Below, piece after piece: positions 11,480 to 23,088 of a stretch of DNA of 64,000 nucleotides. The stretch is from the NCBI GenBank assembly GCA_015680685.1, contig MNCI01023815.1:141959-205958 (forward strand). The letters run 5' to 3'. Position 1 is the first letter of the stretch. Every line of letters starts with the position of its first letter. Source of the stretch: Gnetum montanum (taxonomy: Eukaryota; Streptophyta; Gnetopsida; Gnetales; Gnetaceae). The position numbers and the translations under genes were made by a program. The notes beneath the pieces were generated by a model. That model saw nothing but the letters and a program-made list of their open reading frames with translations, was not told where the DNA came from and ran no database searches.

Positions 11480-12850
11480 TGGTAGAAACTAAAGCTGCTC
11501 CCTAGGACACTCATCAAGGAGGCTCAAAGCTTATACTAGTATTTAGAACTAGAATCAATCAGATGATGGAGTACAATGCTTGAACTCTTCAATGATAAGT
11601 ATCAAACATATTCCCAAGTGTCTAATCTAAGAAAATAAGTCTAAGGGTGAAAGCAAGGAACATATGAATCCTTGGATGTGACCATGGGTAGATATTCCTC
11701 TCTATTGCCTAGATGCCTAGGCCATGGCTTTTCTGAAAGAAAGTAGCTTTGCCATATCATAGATTGGCTCAAAATAGAAATGAAGAGAACTCTTGGGGTC
11801 TATGCCCCAGGAAGGGTTTCAAAACTAAGAGTCCATTAGATCCAAAGGCTTATTGAGAAAGTGGCTAAAGAACAAGGTGAGCTAAAGAAAATGGAAAGTG
11901 CAAAGGAATACAATCAGAACCCTTTCATCTACAAAAGGAAGGTCCAATTTTGTGACAATGAAGAGGAGGCACCACTTGATGAAGTGATGCAATGCAACAC
12001 ATTGCCAATACAAAAATCTATTTATAAAATATCAACTAAGGTAGAAAAAATGTGGGGATCTTTGGACAAAAAGTCCCAAACTACTCTCAAAATTACAAAG
12101 GAGTTCAAAGAGCAAGGTAACAATTGTAACTAAAGAAGAAGGAAGGAAGCTGAATGTGCTCATCAAAGGGATAAGGGCCAAGCCACTACCATTGAAGAGG
12201 TTGTCAAGTCCAAGATAGATGATGATGGTGAATGTGATATCTACTAATACGAGCATCCTAAGGAATCTTCCCTCATTTTGTCACACTTGAAGAAATCTGG
12301 GATGTATGCTCTAAATCCTATATTGGCAAAAGGCAAGCACCTAGCAGGTTGCCTTACTCTTAAGGAAACTACAGGCAATTCCACCAACAAACCTATTATC
12401 TAAGTGGAGCCCCACCTCAACCTCATGAGTAGTACCAGTAGTGGTAGCATCCATAGTCATTGGGGATGCCACCACCAAGGCAATAGTACCCTTACTATTC
12501 GCTAGATCCATATGGGTACTATGTTCAACAGCCAATTTCTTTGCATGACTCTTTCAATCATGTCTCTTTCCAACACCATTACTATGCTCCTGAGTATTAT
12601 AGATCATAATCTCTAAGATGGAAATTCCCATTTCCTTACTACCCTCCTAATCCTTCTACACATGTACCTCCACCCTTGAATCAGTTGCCACTAGCTCCAT
12701 CTAGGCAAGAAAAAATTCCAACCCAGTCGTAGCATAGAAATGCCACAAGGATTGCTAACTTATAGGTAGCTCCCTAGCTAAGTTGTTCAAAGACTAAACC
12801 TTGAAAATAATCTTTTTTATTGAACCAATAGTCCTGCCAAGCACTCACAA
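11480..12850 (+). pseudogene. gag: Element B gag (5'-truncated, decayed)
   Basis: Structural polyprotein that forms the retrotransposon particle. It begins in the capsid-type domain: the stretch at about 11500-11640 reads like TLIKEAQSLY...ELFNDKYQTYSQVSNLRK, which is characteristic of plant retrotransposon gag. The open segment 11861-12133 is lysine- and glutamate-rich and matches the same part of D and E. The zinc-knuckle region near 12230-12260 has lost its second Cys and reads CDIY. A Pro/Gln/Tyr-rich tail follows to about 12780. The upstream half and any start codon are missing. Frameshifts and stops prevent translation. Confidence 0.8.
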
Positions 12851-15800
12851 ATACCTATGGTTGCTGATCCTACTTCTCCTTCCTCCTCTACAACATCTTT
12901 TGAGATCCCTTCAAACCAAATGCCTCCCACAGTACACACCATAATGTTCACCCACATGATTACAAATTGGGTAAAGGTTGGTACCCTTTTCAAGAAAATA
13001 TTTGTTCCTAGAAGTTCCCTTATTTACTTGCAAATCTCTGGGAATGAACCTTGCAAGGCTCTTCTGGAATCAGGTTTTAGAAAATTTGATCTCTCATTAA
13101 ATGTACAAAGCCCAAAACCTACCTCCTCTTAAGAAGAGCAACATTTTTCTTAAGTTAGCAAATCAGTCCATCACCATTCCCTTGGAATTGGTGAAGGAAA
13201 TTGTGACCATCATTTGTGGGTGATCATATCTTGCTAACTTCCTAGTGATCTGAGTAGACAACTACAAGGAGGACTTCCCAATCATCATGAGATGGGTTGG
13301 TTGAGCACAATAGATGCATGTCTGGGAATTAGAGACCTCTCCTTGGAAATTTTCAAGGAAAATGATTTTGGAAAAATTGAGAGGAAGTGTGTACCATGCA
13401 TCACATATAATGACACAGGGTACCATTGCTTGCAGAAATTATGGACAATAAAAAGTACAAAAATCATAGCATGCTTGTACATAGTATCCACAAAATAGAA
13501 GGGCATCCAATGGTTGACAACTGAATTTGAAAGTAACTCAACTTTGTGCATGGAATAAACTAAGAGCCTAACAAGTGCCTACATCAAAGGCATGGACAAG
13601 ACAGAGCAAACCCATTGTAAACTCTGATGAACCTGATGACACAAATTGAAAAGAGTTAAAAATCCCTGAGAGCTTTAAACAGGAGCCCCTTGAGTTAAAA
13701 ATTCTACTGGCTAGAATGGAATATGTTTTTCTAAAAGATGGTAAGCCAGTCATTATCAATACCAACCTTGCTCCTATAGAGAAAAAGAAGCTATTGGAGG
13801 TAGTCAATAAATGGCCAACAACCTTTACCTGGTCATATCATGAGTTGACTAAAATTAATCCAAGAATATGCCAACATTTCATCTACATAGATTCCTCAAT
13901 TAAACCAAAGAGGTAACTGCAAATGGTAGTTGAACCTCAAACGGAAAGAGATTGTCAAAGAGGAGAGTGAACAACTCCTCAAGGTAGGGTTCTTCTATCC
14001 CATTGAAAATAGCAAGTGGGTTAGCCTACTTTTCATAATGTCAAAGAAAAGTGGGAAATGGAGGGTCTGCATTAACTTTAGGCTATTGAACATCGCAACA
14101 TACAAGAATCACTTTCTATTATCATTTGTCAACCATGTGTTGGACTCCATTTCTAAGCATTGTTACTATAGCTTACTGGATGATTATAGTGGCTATAACC
14201 AATTCCAGATGGCACTGGAGGATCAAGCCAAAATCACATTCACAAATCTTTGGGGGGAATTTTGCATATAGAAAGATGTCATTTGGCCTATGCAATGCCC
14301 CTACCACATTTCAATGCCTTGTCTTAAGCATTTTTCAATAGCAGATGAGTAGAGGGGTGGAAGTCTTCATGGATGACTTCTCCACCTATAAGGCTACATT
14401 CAAGTAAGCCCTAGACCATCTTGAGCAAGTGTTAAAAATATGCATGAAGACAAACCTTAGGCTCAATTGATAGAAAAGCCACTTGATGGTCCAAGAGAGC
14501 ATTTTGTTGGGACACCAAATTTCACAAAAAGGAATTGAGGTGGACCCTAAGAAACATAAGGATCATCTAAGAAATTATCCAATAACTAGAAATAGTTAAA
14601 GATGTGAGGTCATTCCTTGGTCACACTAGCTACTACCAATGATTCATCAAGAATTTCTCTAAGATCATCAAACCGTTTGTGGAGCTAACAAAGAAGGATG
14701 CTCCATTTGTCTAGACCAAGGAATGTAAGCATGCATTCTAGCAACTCAAGAAGAAGCTTGTGGAAACTCCATTTCTACAAGCAATTGACTAGTGTAGACC
14801 CTTCCACATATAGTTGAATGATCTAAAACATACTTACTATATCCACTATATGAGAAGAAGCATTGTGGATGCACAACTAAACTATAGCACCATAGAGAAA
14901 GAATTTATGGTAGTGGTGTTTGCCTTGGAAAAATTCAAGCACTATGTGCTTGGATACAAGGTGTTTGTGCACATAGACCATAGTGTAATATAGTTCCTGA
15001 TGAATAAGCCAATGGTGAACCCCTGTGTTGTATGATGGCTTGTGATCTTGCAGAAATTCAATCTAACAATGGTAGATCATAAGGAAATAGAGAACATGAT
15101 TGCAAACCACTTGTCTTAGTTAAGATGGAACAATAAAGATGAGAAGAGCTCACTTTCAGATCAATTTCCCAATGAACTCCTCTTTGTCGAGGCTATAACT
15201 AAAAAAGTGCCCACTAAAACCAACTAGTACAATGGCATTGTCAACTACCTTCTCACCTAAGAGATGCTACAAGAATAGGATAATAGTTTCTTCACCAAGT
15301 GAAACACTTCATGGAAATCAATGGACACCTTTACAAGGTGTGCATCGATGACCTAGTTCAATGGTGCATACTTGATGATGACCAACTACACATTCTCCAA
15401 GNAATGGTGCATACTTGATGATGACCAACTACACATTCTCCAAGATGCTCATGAGGGACATTGTGGGATCCACTATGTTAGATGACACACAACCATTAAG
15501 ATCCTCATGGCAAGGTATTACTGGCCAACACTTTTTAGAAACACTCACCAATTCTTTTACTCTTGTAAACACTTCCAATGTGATGGTGGGATGACCACTT
15601 GTATGGAGGGGCCTCAGTAGTGGATCCAATCACTAGAGCCCTTTTATATTTGGGGCATCGACTTCATGGATCTTATCACTTCCATGTCTAATGAAAATTT
15701 GTCATCGTAATAGTTATTAACTATTATACGAAATGGGCAAAAGCAACAGCCATCACTAATTTCACATCTTCTATGGCTACTTAGTTTGTACAACAACATG

Positions 15801-16500
15801 TTGTAAATAGGTTCAAGGTGCCACGTGTATTTATTTCTAATAATAAAACTCATTTTACAGGCACCACCTTTCAAAAACTCATGCAATGCTTGGGGGTTGA
15901 TCATAAGCTAATAACACCCTACCATCACCAAGCTAATGGTCAAGCGAAGGTTACAAATAGGGAAATCACAAAAATACTAACAAGAACTATTAGTAAATAT
16001 AGGAGGGATTGGACCACAAAACTTAATGATGCCCTTTATGCCTACCACTACACTTGGAAACTTTCTATTGGCTACTCTCCCTATGAGCTTATGTAAGGAA
16101 AACTACCAACACTTTCCATTCAAGCAAAGCTCCGTACACTATTAACCACTTGTGACCTTTGCCTTGACCCATGCCTAGCACAAAAAGAAAGGTTAATGAA
16201 TTTCAATGTGCTAGATGAGAATCGATTGGTGGCCCTATCATCTCACGAAGTGCACAAGGTATTTAATAAACAATGACATGACTTGAGAATTAGAAAAGTG
16301 AAATTTCAACTAGGAGATAGGATCCTATATTTGAATCCCACACATGTACCACAAAGGACTAAGTTCCAAATGTTTTGGAAAGGACCTTACATTATCTATG
16401 AAACCTTTTTCTCTAAGGCCATGTTAATCTATAAACATATAAGCCCAAACAAAAAGCTATTAGTCAACATGAAATAACTTAAACCTCTCCATGAACCTAC
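12851..16500 (+). pseudogene. pol: Element B pol (PR-RT-RH-IN), decayed
   Basis: Protease lies in 12857-13132 and reads KALLESG, so the catalytic Asp has become Glu. A further protease block spans 13190-13490 and ends in the ISKEN-like motif. RT is open over 13930-14271 (KWVSLLFIMSKKSGKWRVCINFRLLN), with the FGLCNAPTTFQ box near 14280-14310. The catalytic FMDDF at about 14369-14383 is intact. RNase H is at about 14885-15120. The integrase zinc region follows the assembly join at 15402. The integrase core is open over 15818-16096 (GVDHKLITPYHHQANGQAKV, with Glu replaced by Lys at AKV). The tail at 16283-16477 carries WKGPYII, a GPY/F module. Stops and shifts break every domain apart. No chromodomain follows. 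Confidence 0.87.
15360..15444. other. Assembly join: N with 42-bp duplicated flanks
   Basis: A single N at 15402 separates two identical 42-bp copies (15360-15401 and 15403-15444). Sister copies of pol have this sequence once. It is an unmerged contig overlap that adds a false frameshift to pol B. Confidence 0.92.
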
Positions 16501-16570
16501 GAGAGCTAGTGATTGAAACACCTCAATAGATGGACAAGCATGCTTAATTTTTGGATCCCCTTCTTCCAAC

Positions 16571-16590
16571 TCAATCATGGGGAAGATAGC
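16571..16590 (+). other. Internal polypurine-tract-like site after pol (B)
   Basis: TCAATCATGGGGAAGATAGC directly follows the end of pol. The first eleven bases repeat the sequence next to the 3' LTR of the same element (CCAATCATGGGGGTA, 21512-21526). Confidence 0.55.
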
Positions 16591-17992
16591 CATTCATGCT
16601 AATCAAATAAAGTGGCTTCTCAGTTTATCTTTTTTTCTATTTTACATAATTATTTTACACTATTTTGAGTACATTTTCTCTTTATTCTATATTTTACAAT
16701 TTCTTCTATGCTTTGCTTTATTTGGCTTGATGTTTTTTCTTATTGCCACTAGGACTTAGTGCAACTGTAGCTGTCAATTAATGATGGTTTGTACTATAAT
16801 GTTATTTGATTACTACTGTATGAATTCTATCTTTGAATTTTAATGTTGATAACTAAGACATGGTTTCTTTTCATGATAATAGGTAGTGAGTTCATGTCAT
16901 CCATCCATCCATGAAACTCTATGGTGTTTCCTTGGTTTGGAAGTATGAGGTTCCTTCTTAAATAAAACTTTTAATGAATTTGTGACCTTGTTAGTTTCCA
17001 AACTTGGGAAGGACTAAATGGATAGATAAGGATATAAATTTAAGGGAATTTGATGCTCTTTATACTTGCCTATCCTCTTGGGTGCATGAGTGTTTCCATG
17101 GATTTCTCACTATTCCACTATCAGCCAATAACAAGAAGCAAAGTCTTTGCATGGTGTGGTTTCCATCCAAAAATAATAATAATAAGAATGCAAAGCACAC
17201 CCCTTAGAAAAAATAATGAGCTAAAAACACTACTTATAGAACTAGAAAGACATGTTACCCATGCCTGAAGATCCCCTATAACTAAGGCCCATCTCACTTC
17301 TTAGTTCCCTTTTCTTCTCTTTTAGGAATGATGATTAATCTATGGGATATTCATGTGCCTTGAGGGGGTGAACAAGTCTAAGCGTGTCAATGTGAAGTCA
17401 CTAAAAGTTATTGGTTTTAATTTGGACTAAGAATGGACATTATCAGGTCATATTAACCTCAAACCCATAAGGGACTTCATGTGACCATGATATGGGACTC
17501 CATCCCACACTCTACTTCATCTATCTATGCTCCTATAATTCACCTCACTACCTTTTCTCATGTTCATTCAATGTCTTGGTTTGATACAATCAAAATCTTT
17601 TGGTAGTTTCTTAGGTGATTTGGTCCTTAACTAACCATAATCATTAATCATGCATGGGGTCCGCGAACTCCTCAATTTGAGGACATGAAAGGGCATTAAG
17701 GACATGAGCCTGCTATGGGAAGAACCCACTTGCATACTCCTTGGTTGGATTGGTTAAGTTTCTCATCCCTTAAACATTTCTACATTCAAAAATTTTGTGC
17801 TCCACGTTGGTTATGTCTATTTGTGCACTCCTTCATTAATGTTCTCTAAGCAAAATCTCCTTTTTATGAATTATCTAGCCCTCTTCAAGAATTTCATTAT
17901 CATGATGGCTTTTCTGGTTCCCTATGGACTTCAATTTGATGTAGAAACTCTTTGTTTTTTCTTGATTTTTAAGGGTGAAAAATTTTATCTAT
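16591..17992 (+). repeat. Post-pol untranslated spacer of element B
   Basis: Noncoding in the family. It contains the conserved block 17205-17300 (ctagaaagacatgttacccatgcctgaag) and the 'caaagtctttgcatggtgtggtt' block near 17140-17165. The open frame at 17797-18153 is not conserved in D or E and is regarded as chance. Confidence 0.6.
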
Positions 17993-18042
17993 TAGATGCG
18001 TCAATGGAATTCCATCAACACAACCCAAAAAGTCTATATATA
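17993..18042 (+). promoter_or_regulatory. Putative internal promoter of ORF3 (B)
   Basis: AGATGCGTCAATGGAA and CCATCAACAC resemble the U3 motifs and are followed by TCTATATATAGG at 18033-18044. It lies about 115 bp ahead of the putative splice donor, the same layout as in A, D and E. Confidence 0.5.
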
Positions 18043-18155
18043 GGCACAACACTTAGTGAATTTTTTGTCATTTGCTTCAAAAAAAATTTCAAAGCCCATA
18101 ACTTTTGCACTGCTTATTCGATTAACCCCGTCCCTCAATCTTACAGCTACTAGAG

Positions 18156-18455
18156 GTGATCTCTACATCATGGGGGCCACAAACCTTAGGTTTCTAACAA
18201 AACATTTTTTGGAATTTTTCTAACTCCCACAAGGTTTAACTAATAAAATAATATTAAAATCACTAATTCCTAAGAGTTAAACCTTTTCAATGAACCCTGG
18301 TAGATACTAAAGTAAGATAGTAATAAAATAACATTAAAATTATCAATCTATCATACTTACAACATAACATAAAAGTAATTGATCCAAAGAGACAAGGTAT
18401 CAAAATGCTTAAGTTACACATCAAACACTAATCCTTGGTTATGTTGTGATTACAG
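18156..18455 (+). other. Putative intron ending at the ORF3 start (B)
   Basis: The donor region CTAGAG|GTGATC is weak but aligns with AAAG|GTAAG in D and E. The branch-like site CTAAT is at about 18429-18433. The acceptor TTGTGATTACAG ends at 18455 and abuts the ATG of ORF3. The length is 300 bp. Confidence 0.45.
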
Positions 18456-21330
18456 ATGGCACCTAGACCTAAATGTTTGCAAGAAGGAGGACCATCCAAA
18501 CTAAGGAACAAGCAGCCTAGAACTAAAAGGGGCTAATAGCTGGAGCAACCCCAAGAACAAACGATTGAAACACATGCAATGAGAGCTCTTTGAGAGGGGC
18601 CCAAGGTGGAATCTGTTTGATAGATTTCACAAGCTAAAATAGAGCAATCCCACTAAGATGAGGCACTGGGACCAAACCTTGAGGTCACATTGATGGATGC
18701 CTATGTTAGGCAAATCTAGTCTAAGGAGATTCAACATTCAATTCTCTAAGAGTTGAACTTTGGTACCTTCTTGTACTTTTCCCTAGAAGACATCAAGACC
18801 CAACTTCAAAACACTCCCATGTGGTCCATCATCACTTCCAATGGGAAGTGGTACATGGAAGAAACATATGTCTTCTAGAGCAACAAGCAGGCCAATGCCA
18901 CTATGAAAATCAAGAACATTAGTGTGTCCTACTCAGTGGAGGTCATCTCTTAGGCCCTTGGGTTACTAGAAACTAGGGCAACCTTGGTAGAAATATTCAT
19001 GTAAGTAGACCCAAAGGTAAAGAAGGAGTGGATGCAACGATGCTATGGGGTTGACTGTAAGGAATGTGATGCACTCATAGTAGTAGAGCAAGAATACTTG
19101 AAGATTGCAGCCTACCACCTCAATCTAATGGTGAAGCCAAGCAAGGTGATAGCCTTCTCTACCTATCTATGCATCACTCTGAGTAGTAAATTTCTTGTCA
19201 ATCTCCCAAGCTAATCCATCTTGAGAGGAAGAAGTGCTTCATGGAAAATAATCATGGGAGAAAGGCACTCCCCTTTCTATTCTTGATCCAAAAATTATGC
19301 AAAAGGGAAGGAATAACTCGCTATTCCAAGAACAACCTCCATCATGCTCCTTCTACTTCCTAGGAAAAAATGATGAAAGATAAAGTACCTACCAAGATAT
19401 AAGAAGAGTAGCAACTACCACCACCCACTCATGAAACAACACTAAAGGCTTATGTTGCCATGGAGTACATGCAGAAATTCTATGAGCAACTTCTACAATA
19501 GTAGCAGGTAGGACTAAGTGGGGATCCATCTATCTACTAATCATCCCTAAGCCATTTGAACGAGGTCACTCACACCATCAACTCGTTGGAAGATGTGGCA
19601 CCAATGTTTTATGCTCAAAGAATGCAAGTGTCCATGCTCTCGAATCTTAGTGCCTAGGAGGTAACGATGTTCATTCTAGGATAACAATAATTTCTAGAAA
19701 TCTCTACAAACACCACTACCTTCTCAATGGGCCTAGAGGAAGGTGATGGGGCAACTATCTTAGTGATGAAGCACCAAGGATAGGAAATAGTGGTCAAGGT
19801 GGTAGTTGATCAAGTGGCTAAAGCACTCAACATTCCTATGGTATCTATGCTCGATATCATTGCACTCAAAGATGTGCAAATGTCTACAAGAGTAGCAAGT
19901 GGGAGATTCAACATGGCCTAGCATGAGGAGTTTCTGGAATGACTAGTGGGGACTAGGTAACAAATTCTAGAGATCTTTGACCTTCTAGATGACATCACTA
20001 CTATCCAATTAGTGTTGTTGGAGGCTAAGGATAAGTACCTCATCACCAATTCCCAACTTGAGATAGCCATAGAAAAAAATCGATGCTTGGCTACTAAGGT
20101 TGCTAAATTGAAAGCATGCCTTACTAATCCCACAATTCATAGCCAAGCCATAACTAGAGTTGAAGCTTTTCTACAACTTTAGGTAAAACTTTAAGTAGCC
20201 AAGAACACCAAGGAGACAATGGTCTTTGATGAGTCCATAGCAGTAGCATTGTCTTATAACACTAAAAAGGACTTATTAGAGATTTGCAAGGAGAACATAA
20301 TTATGACCAAGAATAATTATCGCCTATGTAATGTTGAGCTCCAAAAAGAACAAATGGTTGAGTAGCTTGCCAAGGTAACCATGGATCTAAGGAGATTAGT
20401 AATAGAAAATCATAATCTCTCAATGGAGGAGATTTGTGCTCTTTGCCATAAATCTACAATTGAGATCACCACCTAAAAGAATGAGGCCCTCAAATTCAAA
20501 AGGATCAAGAATCATTATAGGGACTAGGTCAACCTGCAAAAAGAAATCAATGAAAAGCATATCCAACTAGCAAAAGCAAAGTAAATGAAGCCCTCCAATA
20601 CCTCCAACAAGGAGGTGACATGTGGTAACCCATATTTAATGGACTAAATACATACAATAAGGTAGAAATCTGCCTCAAGGAGTTGCAGATTGAAGAGATG
20701 ATAGAGTACATTGAGCTCACCAACCTCTGTTACACAAAATTAGCAATGTTGACTACCAAGAGGCTAAGGTCAAAACTACAGAAGCAGGTGGCCAACTTGT
20801 ACCTATTGTATGAGGCAAATTTTAGGCATGATAATGAAATAAAGCAAAAGCTAGAAATAGCAAATGCTAAACTCAATATTCTTAGAGGACACTTCACTAA
20901 TCAATGATTAATAGCTAAAAACTTGGCCCATACAATGAGTGGCTACCAGGAGCTACAAAATGTTGTCAAGGCATTTGATGTCAAATGCAAACAATTTGTA
21001 GCTTAGTTTGTCAACATGGAGTTATTCCCTATAATGTCCTATTCGTGGGATGTTCTTGTACTAGCCCACATTAGTGATCCTACATGGACCATGTACAATC
21101 CTTAGAGTAAGGAGGCAAATATGAAAGCATTATTGGATGATTTTCTTCTTCCACCAGCAGTCACAGCTGCAGTTAGACAACCATAACCATAGCCTCAACC
21201 ACAATAGCCATGTGCACCAGAAGTAGGAGAAGCTTCTTTAGCACCTCAAGAACCTCCGCCACCTATGATCATTTCATTTTCTCTTCCTCTTCAGGCTGCT
21301 AGAGGGGTTTTGTTGTTTGTTTTTGTAACC
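18456..21330 (+). pseudogene. Element B ORF3: putative domain plus coiled-coil protein
   Basis: I chose the ATG at 18456 because it follows the putative splice acceptor and begins MAPRPK, matching D. The basic N-terminus is followed by the region resembling the plant transposon-protein domain (about 18880-19330; NCKEC..., KVIAFSTYLCITLSSKFLVNLPS, then LPFLFLIQKL). A proline patch (PPPTHE) lies near 19420. Coiled-coil sequence rich in Leu, Lys and Glu heptads runs to about 20900, with an open piece at 20683-20907. The conserved C-terminal module at about 21035-21130 reads SWDVLVLAHI...TWTMYNP. The end is proline-rich (PQEPPPP). No hydrophobic membrane span was seen. Most interruptions are TAG codons where E or A has CAG or CAA. 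Function is unknown. Confidence 0.7.
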
Positions 21331-21511
21331 ATGTTCGATTTTTTTTTCATGAACATAAATTTTTGTAAAAGTTGTAAATCTGTACACTTGAGCACTTAGC
21401 TTAAGTTTGAATCAATGTGCATGTTAGTAAATTAGTCAATAATCCTACATCTTTCAAAAATTTTGTAAAGAACTTATTCCTCATTTTGTTCACTCAAGGA
21501 TGAGTTTTCAT

Positions 21512-21526
21512 CCAATCATGGGGGTA
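21512..21526 (+). other. 3' polypurine tract of element B
   Basis: CCAATCATGGGGGTA abuts the LTR start TGATGAG at 21527. It is the best-preserved of the five tracts seen. Confidence 0.7.
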
Positions 21527-22404
21527 TGATGAGTAGCGATTGATTGGACCATGTCAACATGATCCTATTGACAAGATCCTATTCACACGTACATGTCAAT
21601 GTGATCTCATCGACGTGTACCCATCGATGCATGGTTTGATGCATCGACACATATGCATTGACACAGTGTCTAGTCTTACCTATAAAAATGTGTGCACACA
21701 CCACATTTATGGCATTTGTTCATTCATAGCTTAGCTAAACTATTTCTATTTATTTATTAGAGAGTTAGAATATTTTCTAAGTGCCTACAATAGGAGTTAA
21801 GAAGTGTATGGATCTTTATTCAAGCACTAATGTACCTGGACACTTCGGTGTGAATGGTAATAAAGACAAGCTTTCTTGATGAACCTTGTAGTACTTGGAC
21901 TTAAAAATATTTACTTAATGCATTTGCTATTGATGAAATTTATTTTAATGCATTTAATTAATTCATTAATAGTGGATAATTAATGCACATAAGTATGACC
22001 ATCTCGAGCATACATTAATGATTGGTAACCCTAGTAGCACTTACACTTGGTAACCTAGTAGCATTACAACGTGTTCAGGATGTGTACATCCGATGGGAAT
22101 AGATGCTTATGTTAGGATTATTTAGGCATTGATTAGTTCTTATATTAATTAAACATTTAATTACCTTATTTTCTATACTTAGGCAAATTTCATGAAAAAA
22201 TTATACAAACCATATGCCTCAATTACACTTAACCATACCTTTGAACCTTACAAGTGGAACTGGGAAGACAACAATCACATCCTTGAAATTCACTGGCTAG
22301 ATCAAGTGTACTTAGAAATCTAAAGTCTATGAAATTCAATCAGATCACTTAGTGAATGCTAGTAATTCGTATGGTTGGGCATAGGGGCTGCTCGTTGCTC
22401 ATCA
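21527..22404 (+). repeat. 3' LTR of element B (878 bp)
   Basis: It runs from TGATGAGTAG to GCTCATCA with perfect TGATGAG/CTCATCA inverted ends. U3 is packed with CATCGATG, CATCGAC and related motifs at 21590-21665. TATAAAAA lies at 21681-21688 and AATAAA at 21859-21864. Downstream flanking sequence begins at 22405 with no primer site, which confirms this is a 3' LTR. Confidence 0.93.
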
Positions 22405-22915
22405 ATGTCCTATAGGAATGCCTAGGACTTTTTGATTGGTCTAGGCGTTCATCGATTTTTCTTGAAGATCTTCTACCCTCCATGATGATACTATTGTACT
22501 TTTTGATTTGGGAAGTCATCCCTCTCATTATATAAATGACCAAACGTTTCCTCAAAAATCAAGATCATTTCACAAGATATGTTACTTCATATTACAAACT
22601 TACAGAGTCCTCATAAGAATGTAATGAATTAAAGCATATAAAAACTTACAATAAAGTCAGCAACTGTCAAGGATGTTAGAGCTATAGAGATTTATCATAT
22701 GTTTTATGACTTCTCATTACATGAATGTAATTGAAAGTTTGAAATTTTAAATATTTTTAAAAATGTATTTAAAGAGTTGTATCAAAAACAAGGAAGATAA
22801 ATAATTTGAATTATATACATTAATTATCAATGCATATTAAACAATATCTTTTTAAATGGAAAGTAGTTTCGCTACTTAATGTTATGAAATGCTATACATA
22901 TAATACAAAAATATT
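22405..22915 (+). other. Unassigned sequence after element B
   Basis: AT-rich, without a convincing gene. The small minus-strand open frame over the LTR boundary (22349-22555) is not supported by any recognisable motif. Confidence 0.5.
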
Positions 22916-23088
22916 CAATGAAAGATAGTTCAAGTGGTTAACTCATTGTCTTGTTAAGTAAGATATTACTAATTTGATTTATGCTTGACATATCGTTAGA
23001 CTCTTCTATAATTCTCTTAATATAACATGTGAACTATATGTCTTGGGTTCTGCCTATAGTAAAATTATTTTATGTTTAAATACCACTT
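22916..23088 (+). mobile_element. tRNA-derived SINE, family S1, copy 1
   Basis: About 170 bp with a tRNA-like head. An A-box-like TAGTTCAAGTGG sits at 22926-22937, a short anticodon-arm-like stem follows, and a B-box-like TTTGATTT lies about 45 bp downstream. The whole length aligns with the copy at 56356-56522, including 'cattgtctt', 'aacatgt-a-ctatat-tcttg' and 'tatagt-aaa'. AT-rich flanks (near 22900 and 23090) may be an eroded target duplication. Copies of this length and structure fit a Pol III-transcribed SINE. Confidence 0.6.

Larger units (their letters stand above)
11480..22404 (+). mobile_element. Element B: 5'-truncated gypsy element with ORF3 and 3' LTR
   Basis: It begins within the gag capsid domain and continues through pol, spacer, ORF3, polypurine tract and the 3' LTR (21527-22404). 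The 5' LTR, primer site and gag N-terminus are missing. It is less decayed than A: the RT catalytic box and the putative ORF3 splice acceptor are intact. Confidence 0.9.

Noticed and set aside
16283-16500. A chromodomain at the C-terminus of integrase, which would place the family among chromoviruses.
   Set aside because: Only a GPY/F-type module (WKGPYII) is seen before the frame ends. RT, RNase H and primer site point to the OTA (Athila/Tat-like) branch instead.
17797-18153. 118-codon open frame in the spacer of element B, with hydrophobic stretches.
   Set aside because: The same region in D and E is not open in any corresponding frame, and it overlaps the putative ORF3 promoter and exon. 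It is chance openness in AT-rich DNA.
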